A DNA stretch of 9,750 nucleotides from Candidatus Bathyarchaeota archaeon (GCA_030691555.1 JAUYEB010000111.1:1-9750); one strand, 5' to 3'; positions 1 to 5,397 are shown, counted from the first letter of the stretch. Notes: generated by a model from the letters alone, not told the origin. Numbers and translations are program-made.

Positions 1-321
1 CCTGATGTTGAGCTTGTCCATCATCCTCATGGCGTCTACTAAGGGGGTCTCCGCGCGGACGACTCTGAGGGGGGTGGACATGATCTCCCCGGCCTTCACG
101 CCCTTGGGGGACCTGCCTTCGGCGACGACCCTGAGGACTATATCCCTCTCGGTGACTATGCCCACAGGCTGGCCGTCCGGGCTGTTCACGACTACGGCGC
201 CGAGCTTCTGCAGGCGCATCAGGCCGGCGACCTCGGTTATGTCGCTGTCCTCCGCGACGGCCACGACGGGGCTAGACATGGCCTCCCTCACCATCATCTT
301 CGGCTCGAGATCAAGGCTCAC
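1..321 (-). CDS. CBS-domain protein, N-terminal part (runs off the left edge)
   Basis: Reverse-strand translation from a GTG at 321-319 gives about 107 residues of a classic CBS module and stays open to the window edge. Visible signatures are VREAMSSPVV near residues 11-20, GAVVVNSPDGQPVGIVTERD in the middle, and the start of a second CBS motif (AGEIMSTPLRVVRAETPLVDAM). CBS pairs bind adenosyl nucleotides and gate partner enzymes or act as energy sensors; no partner domain is visible before the cut, so the ligand and role are unknown. The GTG at 321 is chosen because a TATA-like box at 355-363 predicts a transcript start near 331, giving a leader of about 10 nt. An in-frame ATG at 297 is the alternative. 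The gene points away from the rest of the window. The CBS identity is sure; full length and function cannot be judged. Confidence 0.88.
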   Translation of the reverse strand, partial: MSLDLEPKMMVREAMSSPVVAVAEDSDITEVAGLMRLQKLGAVVVNSPDGQPVGIVTERDIVLRVVAEGRSPKGVKAGEIMSTPLRVVRAETPLVDAMRMMDKLNIR

Positions 322-353
322 AGCCCCACGCCTCTGATTGCTAGAAGGGTTCA

Positions 354-364
354 GGATATAAAAA
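354..364 (-). promoter_or_regulatory. TATA box of the CBS-domain gene
   Basis: Read on the minus strand this is CTTTTTATAT, an archaeal TATA-like element in otherwise GC-rich DNA. Its centre lies about 35 nt upstream of the GTG start at 321, which predicts a leader of roughly 10 nt. Confidence 0.55.
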
Positions 365-400
365 GCGTATGAAGCGCTGACATTCGATCCCGGGTCGGGG

Positions 401-733
401 TCAGCCCGAGACGATGCTGTAGCCGCCGCAGTGGGCGCAGGCGACGACTCCGCCGCCCCCGGGCGTCTTGGAGACGGCGAACCACTCCCCGCATCTGCTG
501 CACTTGACGTACGTGTCGCCCCCGGGGCGGACGCCGAGGCCGTTGGCCCTCTCGATGCTCGGCAGCAGCGACGGCCTTTGTAGGCCGAGCCTCGAGGCCA
601 TGAGCCTGACCGAGTTGGGGGTACGGCCCGGGAGCTCGTCGAGGAGCTCTCTGAAGCTCCCGAACGTGGGGTAGAGGCTCCTTAGGGTCTCCATCTCCTC
701 GGCTGTCCAGCCCCTCGGCCTCATCAAGACCAT
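401..733 (-). CDS. Myb/SANT-like HTH plus zinc-ribbon protein
   Basis: This 110-residue protein has two recognisable parts. Residues 8-52 (GWTAEEMETLRSLYP ... GRTPNSVRLMASRLGL) match the pattern of small Myb/SANT-like helix-turn-helix domains: an opening tryptophan, an acidic helix, then a GRTxxSVR recognition helix. Residues 76-104 form a zinc ribbon with CxxC pairs at C78/C81 and C99/C102. DNA binding is therefore likely; a transcription-factor role is inference. The first ATG (733) is preferred over the ATG at 724 because a GAGGT Shine-Dalgarno lies at 742-746, about 8 nt upstream. Upstream is a structured non-coding stretch that could be its leader. I do not know a named family with this exact architecture. 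A nucleic-acid-associated housekeeping protein is the alternative. Confidence 0.75.
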   Translation of the reverse strand: MVLMRPRGWTAEEMETLRSLYPTFGSFRELLDELPGRTPNSVRLMASRLGLQRPSLLPSIERANGLGVRPGGDTYVKCSRCGEWFAVSKTPGGGGVVACAHCGGYSIVSG

Positions 734-740
734 CAGCTAC

Positions 741-747
741 CTCTGGG
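741..747 (-). promoter_or_regulatory. Shine-Dalgarno that fixes the start at 733
   Basis: On the minus strand the sequence AGAGGTAG precedes the ATG at 733. It is complementary to the anti-SD end of 16S rRNA. A Shine-Dalgarno implies a real leader here, unlike the near-leaderless genes elsewhere in the window. Confidence 0.5.
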
Positions 748-749
748 TT

Positions 750-923
750 GTTGCGTAGCGCGGGGGCGGACGGGTCGGGCGCCTCTCGACGCCCTAATCG
801 CGCGCACCCTCGAGGTGTCCCGAGGCCAACCCGGGGACGCCAGACCCGATGCAGGAGGGCCCACCACTGGTGGAGGCTCGCCTGGGTCGTCCCGGTCTCC
901 GAGGGCTTCCCGCGCTACGTGGT
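750..923 (-). ncRNA. Candidate structured leader or non-coding RNA
   Basis: Positions 754-764 (CGTAGCGCGGG) are perfectly complementary to 909-919 (CCCGCGCTACG), an 11-bp helix closing about 145 nt. On the minus strand the interior can fold further: a GGGACG/CGTCCC arm topped by a CCACC-AGT-GGTGG hairpin, a CCTCG/CGAGG hairpin and a GGGCG/CGCCC hairpin. A TATA-like element at 941-946 would place a minus-strand transcript start near 917, at the first base of the closing helix. The 3' strand of the helix ends just before the Shine-Dalgarno of the 401-733 gene, so it could be that gene's leader. Against minus orientation, the helix extends with six G-U pairs only if read on the plus strand. It matches no family I know (SRP RNA, RNase P RNA, 5S, tRNA motifs are absent). 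Confidence 0.35.
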
Positions 924-940
924 CAGAGTCGCCCGGACCG

Positions 941-947
941 TATATGA
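941..947 (-). promoter_or_regulatory. TATA-like box upstream of the folded region
   Basis: TATATG (CATATA on the minus strand) stands out in GC-rich surroundings. It lies about 26 bp before the outer end of the closing helix at 919, a normal archaeal TATA-to-start distance. The element is nearly symmetric, so the direction is inferred from position alone. Confidence 0.35.
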
Positions 948-1182
948 TGGTTCTGTTGCAGCGATGGCTCATGGTGGGCGGTGCTGCTCTGGAAAAGGTT
1001 ATCACGAGTTTGTCTTATCGGGGTAACTAATGTCTCTCTTAGCTGAGACCAAAAGAGGATTACTCGCCGCGGGCAACGTGGCGGAAGACGACCCCTCCGA
1101 CTTTACCCCACCGACGAAAAGCGGTCGCAATATAAAGCCCTTAACAAAAGCCCACAGGCCCTCTTCTTTTCCGTGCATCGAA
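948..1182. other. Gene-free stretch between the divergent 401-733 and PAC2 genes
   Basis: Open frames here are short, arginine/proline-rich and lack the strong GC3 preference of the real genes. I see only small hairpins (GTCTC/GAGAC at 1032-1048; a CGCC-type stem around 1069-1087) and an AATATAAAG TATA-like element at 1128-1136. The latter could work in either direction but has no obvious gene at the right distance. No tRNA or known RNA motif was found. Confidence 0.4.
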
Positions 1183-1191
1183 AGGTTTAAT
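1183..1191 (+). promoter_or_regulatory. TATA box of the PAC2 gene
   Basis: AGGTTTAAT, preceded by a purine-rich CGAAA that fits a BRE, predicts transcription from about 1211-1216, just upstream of the TTG start at 1223. Confidence 0.55.
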
Positions 1192-1222
1192 GGAAAACCG
1201 ATGGATGGGATAAGCGACTCCC

Positions 1223-1963
1223 TTGGACATCAAGTACCTCAGCGAGCCCAGGCTCGACCACCCCGACATGATAGCGGCCTGGCCGGGGATGGGCTACATC
1301 GCCAAGATATCCGCCGACTACCTCCGCAGGCGCCTCAGCGCCAGGCTCTTCGCGGAGGCGACGTACTTCCACAACATGCTCGTCTACAACAACGGCGTCG
1401 GCGACCTCTCGCCGGTTCGCCACAGGTTCTACGCCTCCGTCGAGAGGAACCTCATCATATGCGTGGGGGACGCGCAGCCCTCGATCCCCGAGGAGTCGGT
1501 GAGGCTGGCGGAGAGGGTCGTCGACCTCGCGGAGAAGTTCGGCGTCCGCAGGATGTGGACCATGGCGGCCTACCCCACGGAGTACACGGACGAGCCCAAG
1601 GTCTTCGGCATCTACACCGACGAGTCCATGAGGGAGGCCCTCGAGGGGAACGGCGTCAACATAATCAAGGAGGAGGGCGTCGTCAACGGGCTCAACGGCG
1701 TCGTCATAGGCGTCGCGAAGAGGCGCGGCATACCCGGCGCCTGCCTCATGGGCGACATAAAGTACGCGAACGTCCCCCAGCACCTCTCCTCCCGCGCCGT
1801 CCTGATCAAGCTGGCCGCCATACTGAAGCTGGAGCTCGACACTACGCTCCTGGAGAAGAGGGCGAGGAGGCTGGACGCGTCGATAAGGAAGAGGCTTGAG
1901 AGCTTCGAGGATGAGGCCGACCTGTTGCCCATCTCGGACAAGAGGCCGGACTACATTAGCTAG
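1223..1963 (+). CDS. PAC2 family (proteasome assembly chaperone-like) protein
   Basis: This 246-residue protein carries the hallmarks of the PAC2 family. There is an opening MIAAWPGMGYIAKISADYL (residues 15-34, the conserved PGxGxxG/A region). A central strand-turn segment reads MWTMAAYPTEYTDEPKVFGIYTD, and a later block reads VVNGLNGVVIGVAKRRGIPGACLMGDI. Bacterial and archaeal members are homologous to eukaryotic proteasome assembly chaperones PAC1/PAC2; their exact role in archaea is not settled. The C-terminus (about 205-235) is charged and helical. The start is a TTG: an in-frame stop at 1211-1213 leaves no ATG or GTG, and the TATA box at 1183-1191 supports a very short leader. The gene ends about 50 bp before the EMC6-like gene, which has its own TATA box. 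Confidence 0.88.
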   Translation: MDIKYLSEPRLDHPDMIAAWPGMGYIAKISADYLRRRLSARLFAEATYFHNMLVYNNGVGDLSPVRHRFYASVERNLIICVGDAQPSIPEESVRLAERVVDLAEKFGVRRMWTMAAYPTEYTDEPKVFGIYTDESMREALEGNGVNIIKEEGVVNGLNGVVIGVAKRRGIPGACLMGDIKYANVPQHLSSRAVLIKLAAILKLELDTTLLEKRARRLDASIRKRLESFEDEADLLPISDKRPDYIS

Positions 1964-1976
1964 GATTCGATACATC

Positions 1977-1984
1977 CATATATC
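1977..1984 (+). promoter_or_regulatory. TATA box of the EMC6-like gene
   Basis: CATATATC lies 31-38 bp upstream of the ATG at 2015, which predicts an RNA start near 2007. It lies between the PAC2 stop and the EMC6-like start, so the second gene can be transcribed on its own. Confidence 0.5.
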
Positions 1985-2014
1985 GCATCGCGGGATTCTA
2001 GCGGTGATCGCCGG

Positions 2015-2287
2015 ATGAAGCCTTCCGAGAAGCTCTACTGGGTCAAGGCCGGGCTCGCCCTCGTCGCGGGTATAGTCTGCTTCTCCCTGCAGGCGTACGC
2101 GAATATAGATGGCACGCTGGTCTTCATGCTCGGCACCCTGCTCTACCTGGCTTCAACCGACCTCCTATCCGGTTACTTCAAACTGGACAGGGGGCACGGG
2201 CTCAAGGTGGGGGTGGGGGCCTACGTCTTCCTCTGGATAATGGTCTGGACCCTGCTCTACACCATCACTCGGACGGCGCCGGTTTAG
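2015..2287 (+). CDS. Three-helix membrane protein, EMC6/Rab5ip-like
   Basis: This 90-residue protein is almost entirely membrane-embedded. Predicted helices lie near residues 9-29 (WVKAGLALVAGIVCFSLQAY), 33-53 and 63-84 (LKVGVGAYVFLWIMVWTLLY). The order KAGxALxxGI, then an aromatic loop ending GYFK, then a Gly-rich third helix closing in WTLLY, resembles eukaryotic EMC6. In human EMC6 the matching stretch reads KYFK followed by YVLFWTFLYG. EMC6 is a core subunit of the ER membrane protein insertase, partnering the Oxa1-type subunit EMC3; archaeal relatives have been reported, usually annotated Rab5-interacting. GGTGAT at 2003-2008 can serve as Shine-Dalgarno. The last 23 bp overlap the end of the convergent gene at 2265-2666. 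I made the family call from remembered motifs, so a generic small membrane protein remains possible. Confidence 0.62.
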   Translation: MKPSEKLYWVKAGLALVAGIVCFSLQAYANIDGTLVFMLGTLLYLASTDLLSGYFKLDRGHGLKVGVGAYVFLWIMVWTLLYTITRTAPV

Positions 2288-2666
2288 AGAACTTCCTCGT
2301 CGCGAGCCTGTAGTGGACGAGGTCCGACCACGCGGAGAAGAAGCCGACGTCGAAGGGCTTCGGCCTGCCCTTCATCAGTATCTCCCTGAAGTCCTTGCTG
2401 TGCTTCTCGAGCCCCTCCTCCGAGTAGTCCCCCTTGTTGAAGAAGTCCCTCTCGTCGCCGCTGCGTGAGGAGGTGAGTATGCCTTCTAGGGCCTTTATGT
2501 ATCCCTCCTGGAACTCGGGGTTGGGGTTCTTCCTGCTCCTTACCTCGTCGAGGGACTTGTCGGCGTCGCTGAATCGGCGGTCTATCACCGCGTCGAAGAA
2601 GACTATGACGGCTTCGCGGGTCTTGCCGGTGGCGGTCATTCCACGGGGTCTGTCAGATCTCTTCAT
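2265..2666 (-). CDS. Conserved-looking protein of unknown function downstream of radA
   Basis: I do not recognise this 133-residue protein. It is soluble and looks mainly helical: a hydrophobic helix at about 15-28 (TREAVIVFFDAVIDRR), a charged helical middle (ADKSLDEVRSRKNPNPEFQEGYIKALEGIL), and an aromatic C-terminal helix (FFSAWSDLVHYRLATRKF). This could be a helical-repeat or TPR-like fold, which is inference. The ATG at 2666 overlaps the end of radA by 14 bp, so the two genes are almost certainly co-transcribed and perhaps translationally coupled. An alternative ATG at 2639 lacks a Shine-Dalgarno. Codon use (AGG, GAG, GTC) matches radA, supporting a real gene. Its 3' end overlaps the convergent EMC6-like gene by 23 bp. 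The radA linkage hints at a DNA-repair link but does not prove one. Confidence 0.7.
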   Translation of the reverse strand: MKRSDRPRGMTATGKTREAVIVFFDAVIDRRFSDADKSLDEVRSRKNPNPEFQEGYIKALEGILTSSRSGDERDFFNKGDYSEEGLEKHSKDFREILMKGRPKPFDVGFFSAWSDLVHYRLATRKFSKPAPSE

Positions 2667-3654
2667 CGCTCTCTATCCCTTGTTCGGTTATCCTTATCGG
2701 GACCTCTCCCTCGGGGAGGCTCGGGCTCACAGTTAGTTTGGCTATGCGTATATTATCCCTGCCCTTGCGGAGGAAGAATCTGGTGTGGCTCATGTGGCCG
2801 ACTATGTGGCCGCCGACTGGTTGTACGCCCTTTGTGAAGAATGCGTCGGGCTGCGCCATCACCTGATTTGTTATGACTGCGACTGTGTTGAATGCGCGGC
2901 TCAGCCTCATTAGCTTGTGCATGTGCTTGTTTAGAAGCTGCTGGCGGTTTGCAAGCATCTCGCGGCCCAGGTACTCGCTGCGGAAGTGGCTGGTGAGGCT
3001 GTCGACGATTATGAGGCGGATGTTGTTCTCCTTTATGACCTCGTCGGCGTTGTCGAGGAGGACCATCTGGTGGTCGCTCGTGTAGGCCTCGGCGAATATA
3101 ATCTTCCTCAGCGCCTCGTCGGGGTCGAGCCCGAATCGCTTGGCTATCTGCTGTATGCGCTCGGGGCGGAACGTGTTCTCGGTGTCCACGTACAGAGCCC
3201 CGCCGGCTAGGCCGCCCTGTTCCTGGGGGAGCTGGACGGTGACGCAGAGCTGGTGGCAGATCTGGCTCTTGCCTGTGCCGAACTCGCCGTAGAACTCGGT
3301 TAGGCTCTGGGTCTCAAGGCCGCCCTTGAGGAGGGTGTCGAGGCTCGGGCAGCCGGTGGTGAGCTGCTTGATCTGCTTCCTTATCTCGACGAGTTCGTCG
3401 CCTCGGACGAATGTGATGGCGATGCTCTTGCGGGCGGCTTCGATGACCTTCCCCGCGGTCTCCTCGCCTATGCCCGCGTTTATGAGCTCGGCGGTGGTGG
3501 CCATCGCTATGGATTCGACGGTCTTGAAGCCTATCTCCCTGAGCTTGGCGGCCGTCGCCGGGCCGACGGATGGCAGGTCCTCGATCGACTGATACTTGGC
3601 CTTGTAGTAGGCCGAGTCGGTCGGTTCGGGTGCGTCCTTGTGAGAGCCCGCCAT
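2653..3654 (-). CDS. radA: DNA repair and recombination protein RadA
   Basis: RadA is the archaeal RecA/Rad51 recombinase. It forms filaments on single-stranded DNA and catalyses ATP-dependent strand exchange. The 333-residue protein is of normal length and complete. A helix-hairpin-helix domain lies at about 24-65 (IEDLPSVGPATAAKLREIGF). The core follows: LLKGGLETQSLTEFYGEFGTGKSQ contains Walker A at 123-130, VDTENTFRPER is at 156-166, and Walker B is LIIVDSL at 214-220. DNA-loop residues lie in MAQPDAFFTKGVQPVGG. The interdomain linker reads TFVRGDEL, so the FxxA polymerisation motif is FVRG here. A TTTTAA TATA box 29 bp upstream predicts an almost leaderless transcript. The gene overlaps the next one (2265-2666) by 14 bp. 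Confidence 0.98.
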   Translation of the reverse strand: MAGSHKDAPEPTDSAYYKAKYQSIEDLPSVGPATAAKLREIGFKTVESIAMATTAELINAGIGEETAGKVIEAARKSIAITFVRGDELVEIRKQIKQLTTGCPSLDTLLKGGLETQSLTEFYGEFGTGKSQICHQLCVTVQLPQEQGGLAGGALYVDTENTFRPERIQQIAKRFGLDPDEALRKIIFAEAYTSDHQMVLLDNADEVIKENNIRLIIVDSLTSHFRSEYLGREMLANRQQLLNKHMHKLMRLSRAFNTVAVITNQVMAQPDAFFTKGVQPVGGHIVGHMSHTRFFLRKGRDNIRIAKLTVSPSLPEGEVPIRITEQGIESDEEI

Positions 3655-3676
3655 TTCGTTTATTTCTTTGGGGCTG

Positions 3677-3686
3677 GGGTTAAAAG
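3677..3686 (-). promoter_or_regulatory. TATA box of radA
   Basis: On the minus strand CCTTTTAACC is centred about 29 bp before the radA ATG at 3654, giving a predicted RNA start at or next to the start codon. A second AT-rich run (TTTATAAAAAAAA, 3697-3709) lies further upstream and marks the edge of the AT-rich island. Confidence 0.5.
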
Positions 3687-3773
3687 GGCGTCGGCGTTTT
3701 TTTTATAAAGAGTAAATGAATGGAATATACTTTTAGCTGTATTTATAAGAATAAACGGTATAGGAATATTATT

Positions 3774-3789
3774 AAAAAAACCTGAAAAA
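3774..3789 (-). terminator. Oligo-T terminator of the Schlafen-like gene
   Basis: Beginning 20 nt after the stop codon (3809-3811), the minus strand reads TTTTTCAGGTTTTTTT. Archaeal RNA polymerase terminates at such T-runs, with no hairpin needed. Confidence 0.6.
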
Positions 3790-3808
3790 GCTTTTCGTAC
3801 ACTCTCTG

Positions 3809-4681
3809 TCAGTATACAACTTCCCATCTGTCTTCATCAACTTTGATTTTGATTTCTCCAGATTGAGGAACCATATCTTCCGCGTATATTCTATATTTAC
3901 ATGAATAAACTTCAGCTTTTATACTTTTTTTAGGTAGTAATGTTATATAATCCCCGAATCCATAACCAGATAGGGTAGTCTGTAATCCTGGATGAATATC
4001 TCTTTCTCTATCAAACATGAAGAATTTTTGCGTTGGTAAATTAATATAATTCTCTTGACCCCATCCTTTCGATTTTGGATTTAATTTTTTATCAATAGTA
4101 ATTGTTACTAGCCATTTTTTAGCAGTAAACCGTCCATTATTTGCAATTTCTAAATATAATTCGTCTCCTCTAGCGTGAAGCTCATTAAAATAATATGTAT
4201 TGATTTTTAATAAAGGAGCATTACCTCTAAACATACCTTCTCTAACTTCATAATCTTCCATTGGAAGTGACTGATCACCGCTTCTTTTATGATATTTGTT
4301 ATCCACAGCTTGGTGCACAGTATAACTTCTTGGAATTATTACCATTAACAATCCACAATTGGGATCATTTCCTGTTTGTATTGGTATTACTTCAACATCT
4401 TCGATTCTTGGTTTTATATTATTTATAATTTGATACATCCATTCTTTTAAATATTGGATGTTTTCAATTTCTTCATAAGAGTCAGGTATTTTACCTTTTT
4501 GTTTAACACCATAAATTATTTTTCCTCCCCCCGCGTTTGCAAATGAAGATACATCTTTAGTTATTTCCATTATATTTCTCTTATTATTAATTAAAGAGTC
4601 TTTTCCTTTATAGTCGAGATAAGTGTCTTCAGGAGTCTTTTCCTTGATTAATCTCTCAATTTCACGTAAATAGTCCGACAT
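3809..4681 (-). CDS. AlbA_2 / Schlafen-like domain protein
   Basis: The N-terminal 145 or so residues fit the AlbA_2 (Schlafen-like, 'divergent AAA-4') family. They show EDTYLDYKGKDSL at 18-30, then SFANAGGGKIIYGVKQKG at 46-63, then a basic YHKRSGDQSLPM at 130-141 matching the family's RxGxxxxPM turn. Prokaryotic members occur in defence loci, toxin-like genes and regulators, often attached to effector domains; nucleic-acid binding is the common theme. Residues 155-290 are beta-rich with no recognised motif, perhaps a C-terminal beta-sandwich. The ATG at 4681 is preferred over TTG at 4684 because the TATA box at 4704-4716 predicts a leaderless RNA starting there. Codons are AT-rich (AAA, AAT, ATT, ATA), unlike every neighbour, so the gene looks transferred. 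It stands alone with its own promoter and terminator. Which process it serves is unknown. Confidence 0.8.
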   Translation of the reverse strand: MSDYLREIERLIKEKTPEDTYLDYKGKDSLINNKRNIMEITKDVSSFANAGGGKIIYGVKQKGKIPDSYEEIENIQYLKEWMYQIINNIKPRIEDVEVIPIQTGNDPNCGLLMVIIPRSYTVHQAVDNKYHKRSGDQSLPMEDYEVREGMFRGNAPLLKINTYYFNELHARGDELYLEIANNGRFTAKKWLVTITIDKKLNPKSKGWGQENYINLPTQKFFMFDRERDIHPGLQTTLSGYGFGDYITLLPKKSIKAEVYSCKYRIYAEDMVPQSGEIKIKVDEDRWEVVY

Positions 4682-4703
4682 CAAAAATAGTTAGGTTTAT
4701 TTC

Positions 4704-4716
4704 AAATATAAATATT
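4704..4716 (-). promoter_or_regulatory. TATA box of the Schlafen-like gene
   Basis: The minus strand reads AATATTTATATTT, centred about 28 bp upstream of the ATG at 4681, so the message is probably leaderless. The surrounding DNA is AT-rich, which lowers confidence in the exact position. Confidence 0.45.
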
Positions 4717-4835
4717 AATGCGTAAAGATCAGGCGAAAATACTAAAATATAGATGAAACCAAGCAATTAATATTTCAATTTATAGTAATTTGCTTACTTT
4801 ATTATGTAAACGATTCTGCTCTCATCTAGTAGGAT

Positions 4836-5051
4836 TTAAAGGGCTTCCCGGCTCTCGGTTCCGTTCGGTTCGAGTTCGATGGCTAGCGCGCCCTCGTAGC
4901 CGCAGGCCCCGCAGCGCCACTTTGTGGGGAGCATTCCAAAATTGGGTGCTTGCTTCATGTCGCTGCTTCCGCAGCGTGGGCAAAAGACTGCCTGAGGGTT
5001 CCTGTGTCTAATCTTCCCGAGGGTCTCCCGGAAGCCCTCGGCTTTGGGCAC
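4836..5051 (-). CDS. Small zinc-ribbon protein next to aIF1
   Basis: Starting at the GTG at 5051 this encodes 71 residues with one zinc ribbon: CPRC at C24/C27 and CGAC at C47/C50, followed by a short acidic strand (GALAIELE). A longer frame starts at an ATG at 5096, but that would overlap the aIF1 gene by 44 bp. The GTG lies one base after the aIF1 stop with a GAGGT Shine-Dalgarno about 8 nt ahead, so it is the better choice. Tight linkage to aIF1 suggests co-transcription and possibly a translation- or transcription-related role, but the fold is too generic to name. It shares the CxxC ribbon style of the 401-733 protein but not its HTH. Confidence 0.7.
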   Translation of the reverse strand: MPKAEGFRETLGKIRHRNPQAVFCPRCGSSDMKQAPNFGMLPTKWRCGACGYEGALAIELEPNGTESREAL

Positions 5052-5052
5052 G

Positions 5053-5361
5053 TCACTGGACCTCGATGTTCTCTTCGGGGAAGCCCAGCTGGACAAGCAT
5101 GTCCTTCACGACGTCGCGGTGGTCGCCCATGAGCATTATCTGCTCGTCCTTCGCGGTACCCCCGCACGCGCACTTGTTCTTCAGCTGGGTAGCTATCTTC
5201 TTGAGCTGGTCACCCTTCGAGTCGATGCCGTCGATGATGGTCCAGGTCTTACTCCATTTGCGGTTCTCTAACCGTATTCTTATCCGCTGCTGCTCCCGGC
5301 TCATCTCCTCGCAGACGCAAAGGTCCTTCGGGAGGCCGCAGATGGGACAGATCTCCGCCAT
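5053..5361 (-). CDS. Translation initiation factor aIF1 (SUI1 family)
   Basis: The 102-residue protein is of normal length for archaeal aIF1. A zinc knuckle occupies the N-terminus (CPIC at C5/C8, CVC at C15/C17). The SUI1 fold follows from about residue 25, with KTWTIIDGID, then KKIATQLKNKCACGGTAKD, then IMLMGDHRDVVKDMLVQLGF. aIF1 binds the small ribosomal subunit at the P site and enforces start-codon fidelity. The KxKCACGGTxKD loop is the conserved ribosome-contact region. A TATA-like element at 5389-5396 predicts an RNA start about 4 nt before the ATG. The small zinc-ribbon gene follows after a single base, forming a two-gene operon. Confidence 0.95.
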   Translation of the reverse strand: MAEICPICGLPKDLCVCEEMSREQQRIRIRLENRKWSKTWTIIDGIDSKGDQLKKIATQLKNKCACGGTAKDEQIMLMGDHRDVVKDMLVQLGFPEENIEVQ

Positions 5362-5387
5362 TCTCAGGCATGAGTTGGTAGCCTCCT

Positions 5388-5397
5388 ACTAAAAGCT
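5388..5397 (-). promoter_or_regulatory. TATA box of the aIF1 operon
   Basis: The minus strand reads AGCTTTTAGT, about 31 bp before the aIF1 ATG. It predicts a near-leaderless transcript, as for radA and the ACT gene. Confidence 0.45.

Larger units (their letters stand above)
3690..4835. mobile_element. AT-rich genomic island carrying a single gene
   Basis: Base composition switches abruptly from GC-rich to about two-thirds AT just upstream of radA. It switches back at the very end of the zinc-ribbon gene near 4836. The whole island is one Schlafen-like gene with AT-rich flanks. The edges share a weak similarity (GGTTAAAAGGGC at 3678-3689 and GGATTTAAAGGGC at 4832-4844). I see no integrase, transposase, tRNA or clear terminal inverted repeats, so the mode of entry is unknown. 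Recent acquisition is inferred from composition alone. Confidence 0.5.

Noticed and set aside
381..405. ATTCGATCC string like a tRNA T-loop
   Set aside because: No matching acceptor, D-arm or anticodon stem can be found around it on either strand.
733..1005. Minus-strand open frame of 90 codons whose stop overlaps the ATG of the 401-733 gene
   Set aside because: The TGATG overlap is suggestive, but the product is Pro/Arg-rich with no motif and its third-codon-position GC is lower than that of the real genes. The same bases form the candidate folded RNA.
1190..1213. Seven-codon mini-ORF in frame just upstream of the PAC2 TTG start
   Set aside because: It overlaps the likely TATA box and predicted RNA start, so it would not be in the transcript.
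734..1222. SRP RNA or RNase P RNA in the large intergenic gap
   Set aside because: I looked on both strands for the SRP helix-8 GGAA/AGCAGC combination and for the conserved RNase P blocks and did not find them, despite isolated ACAGAA and AGCAGC strings.
1030..1899. Plus-strand open frame of 289 codons across the PAC2 gene
   Set aside because: It is an out-of-frame read of the PAC2 gene, rich in Arg, Gly, His and Gln, with no recognisable domain.
3690..4835. Transposon or insertion-sequence ends around the AT-rich island
   Set aside because: No terminal inverted repeat longer than a few bases could be matched, and no transposase or integrase is present.
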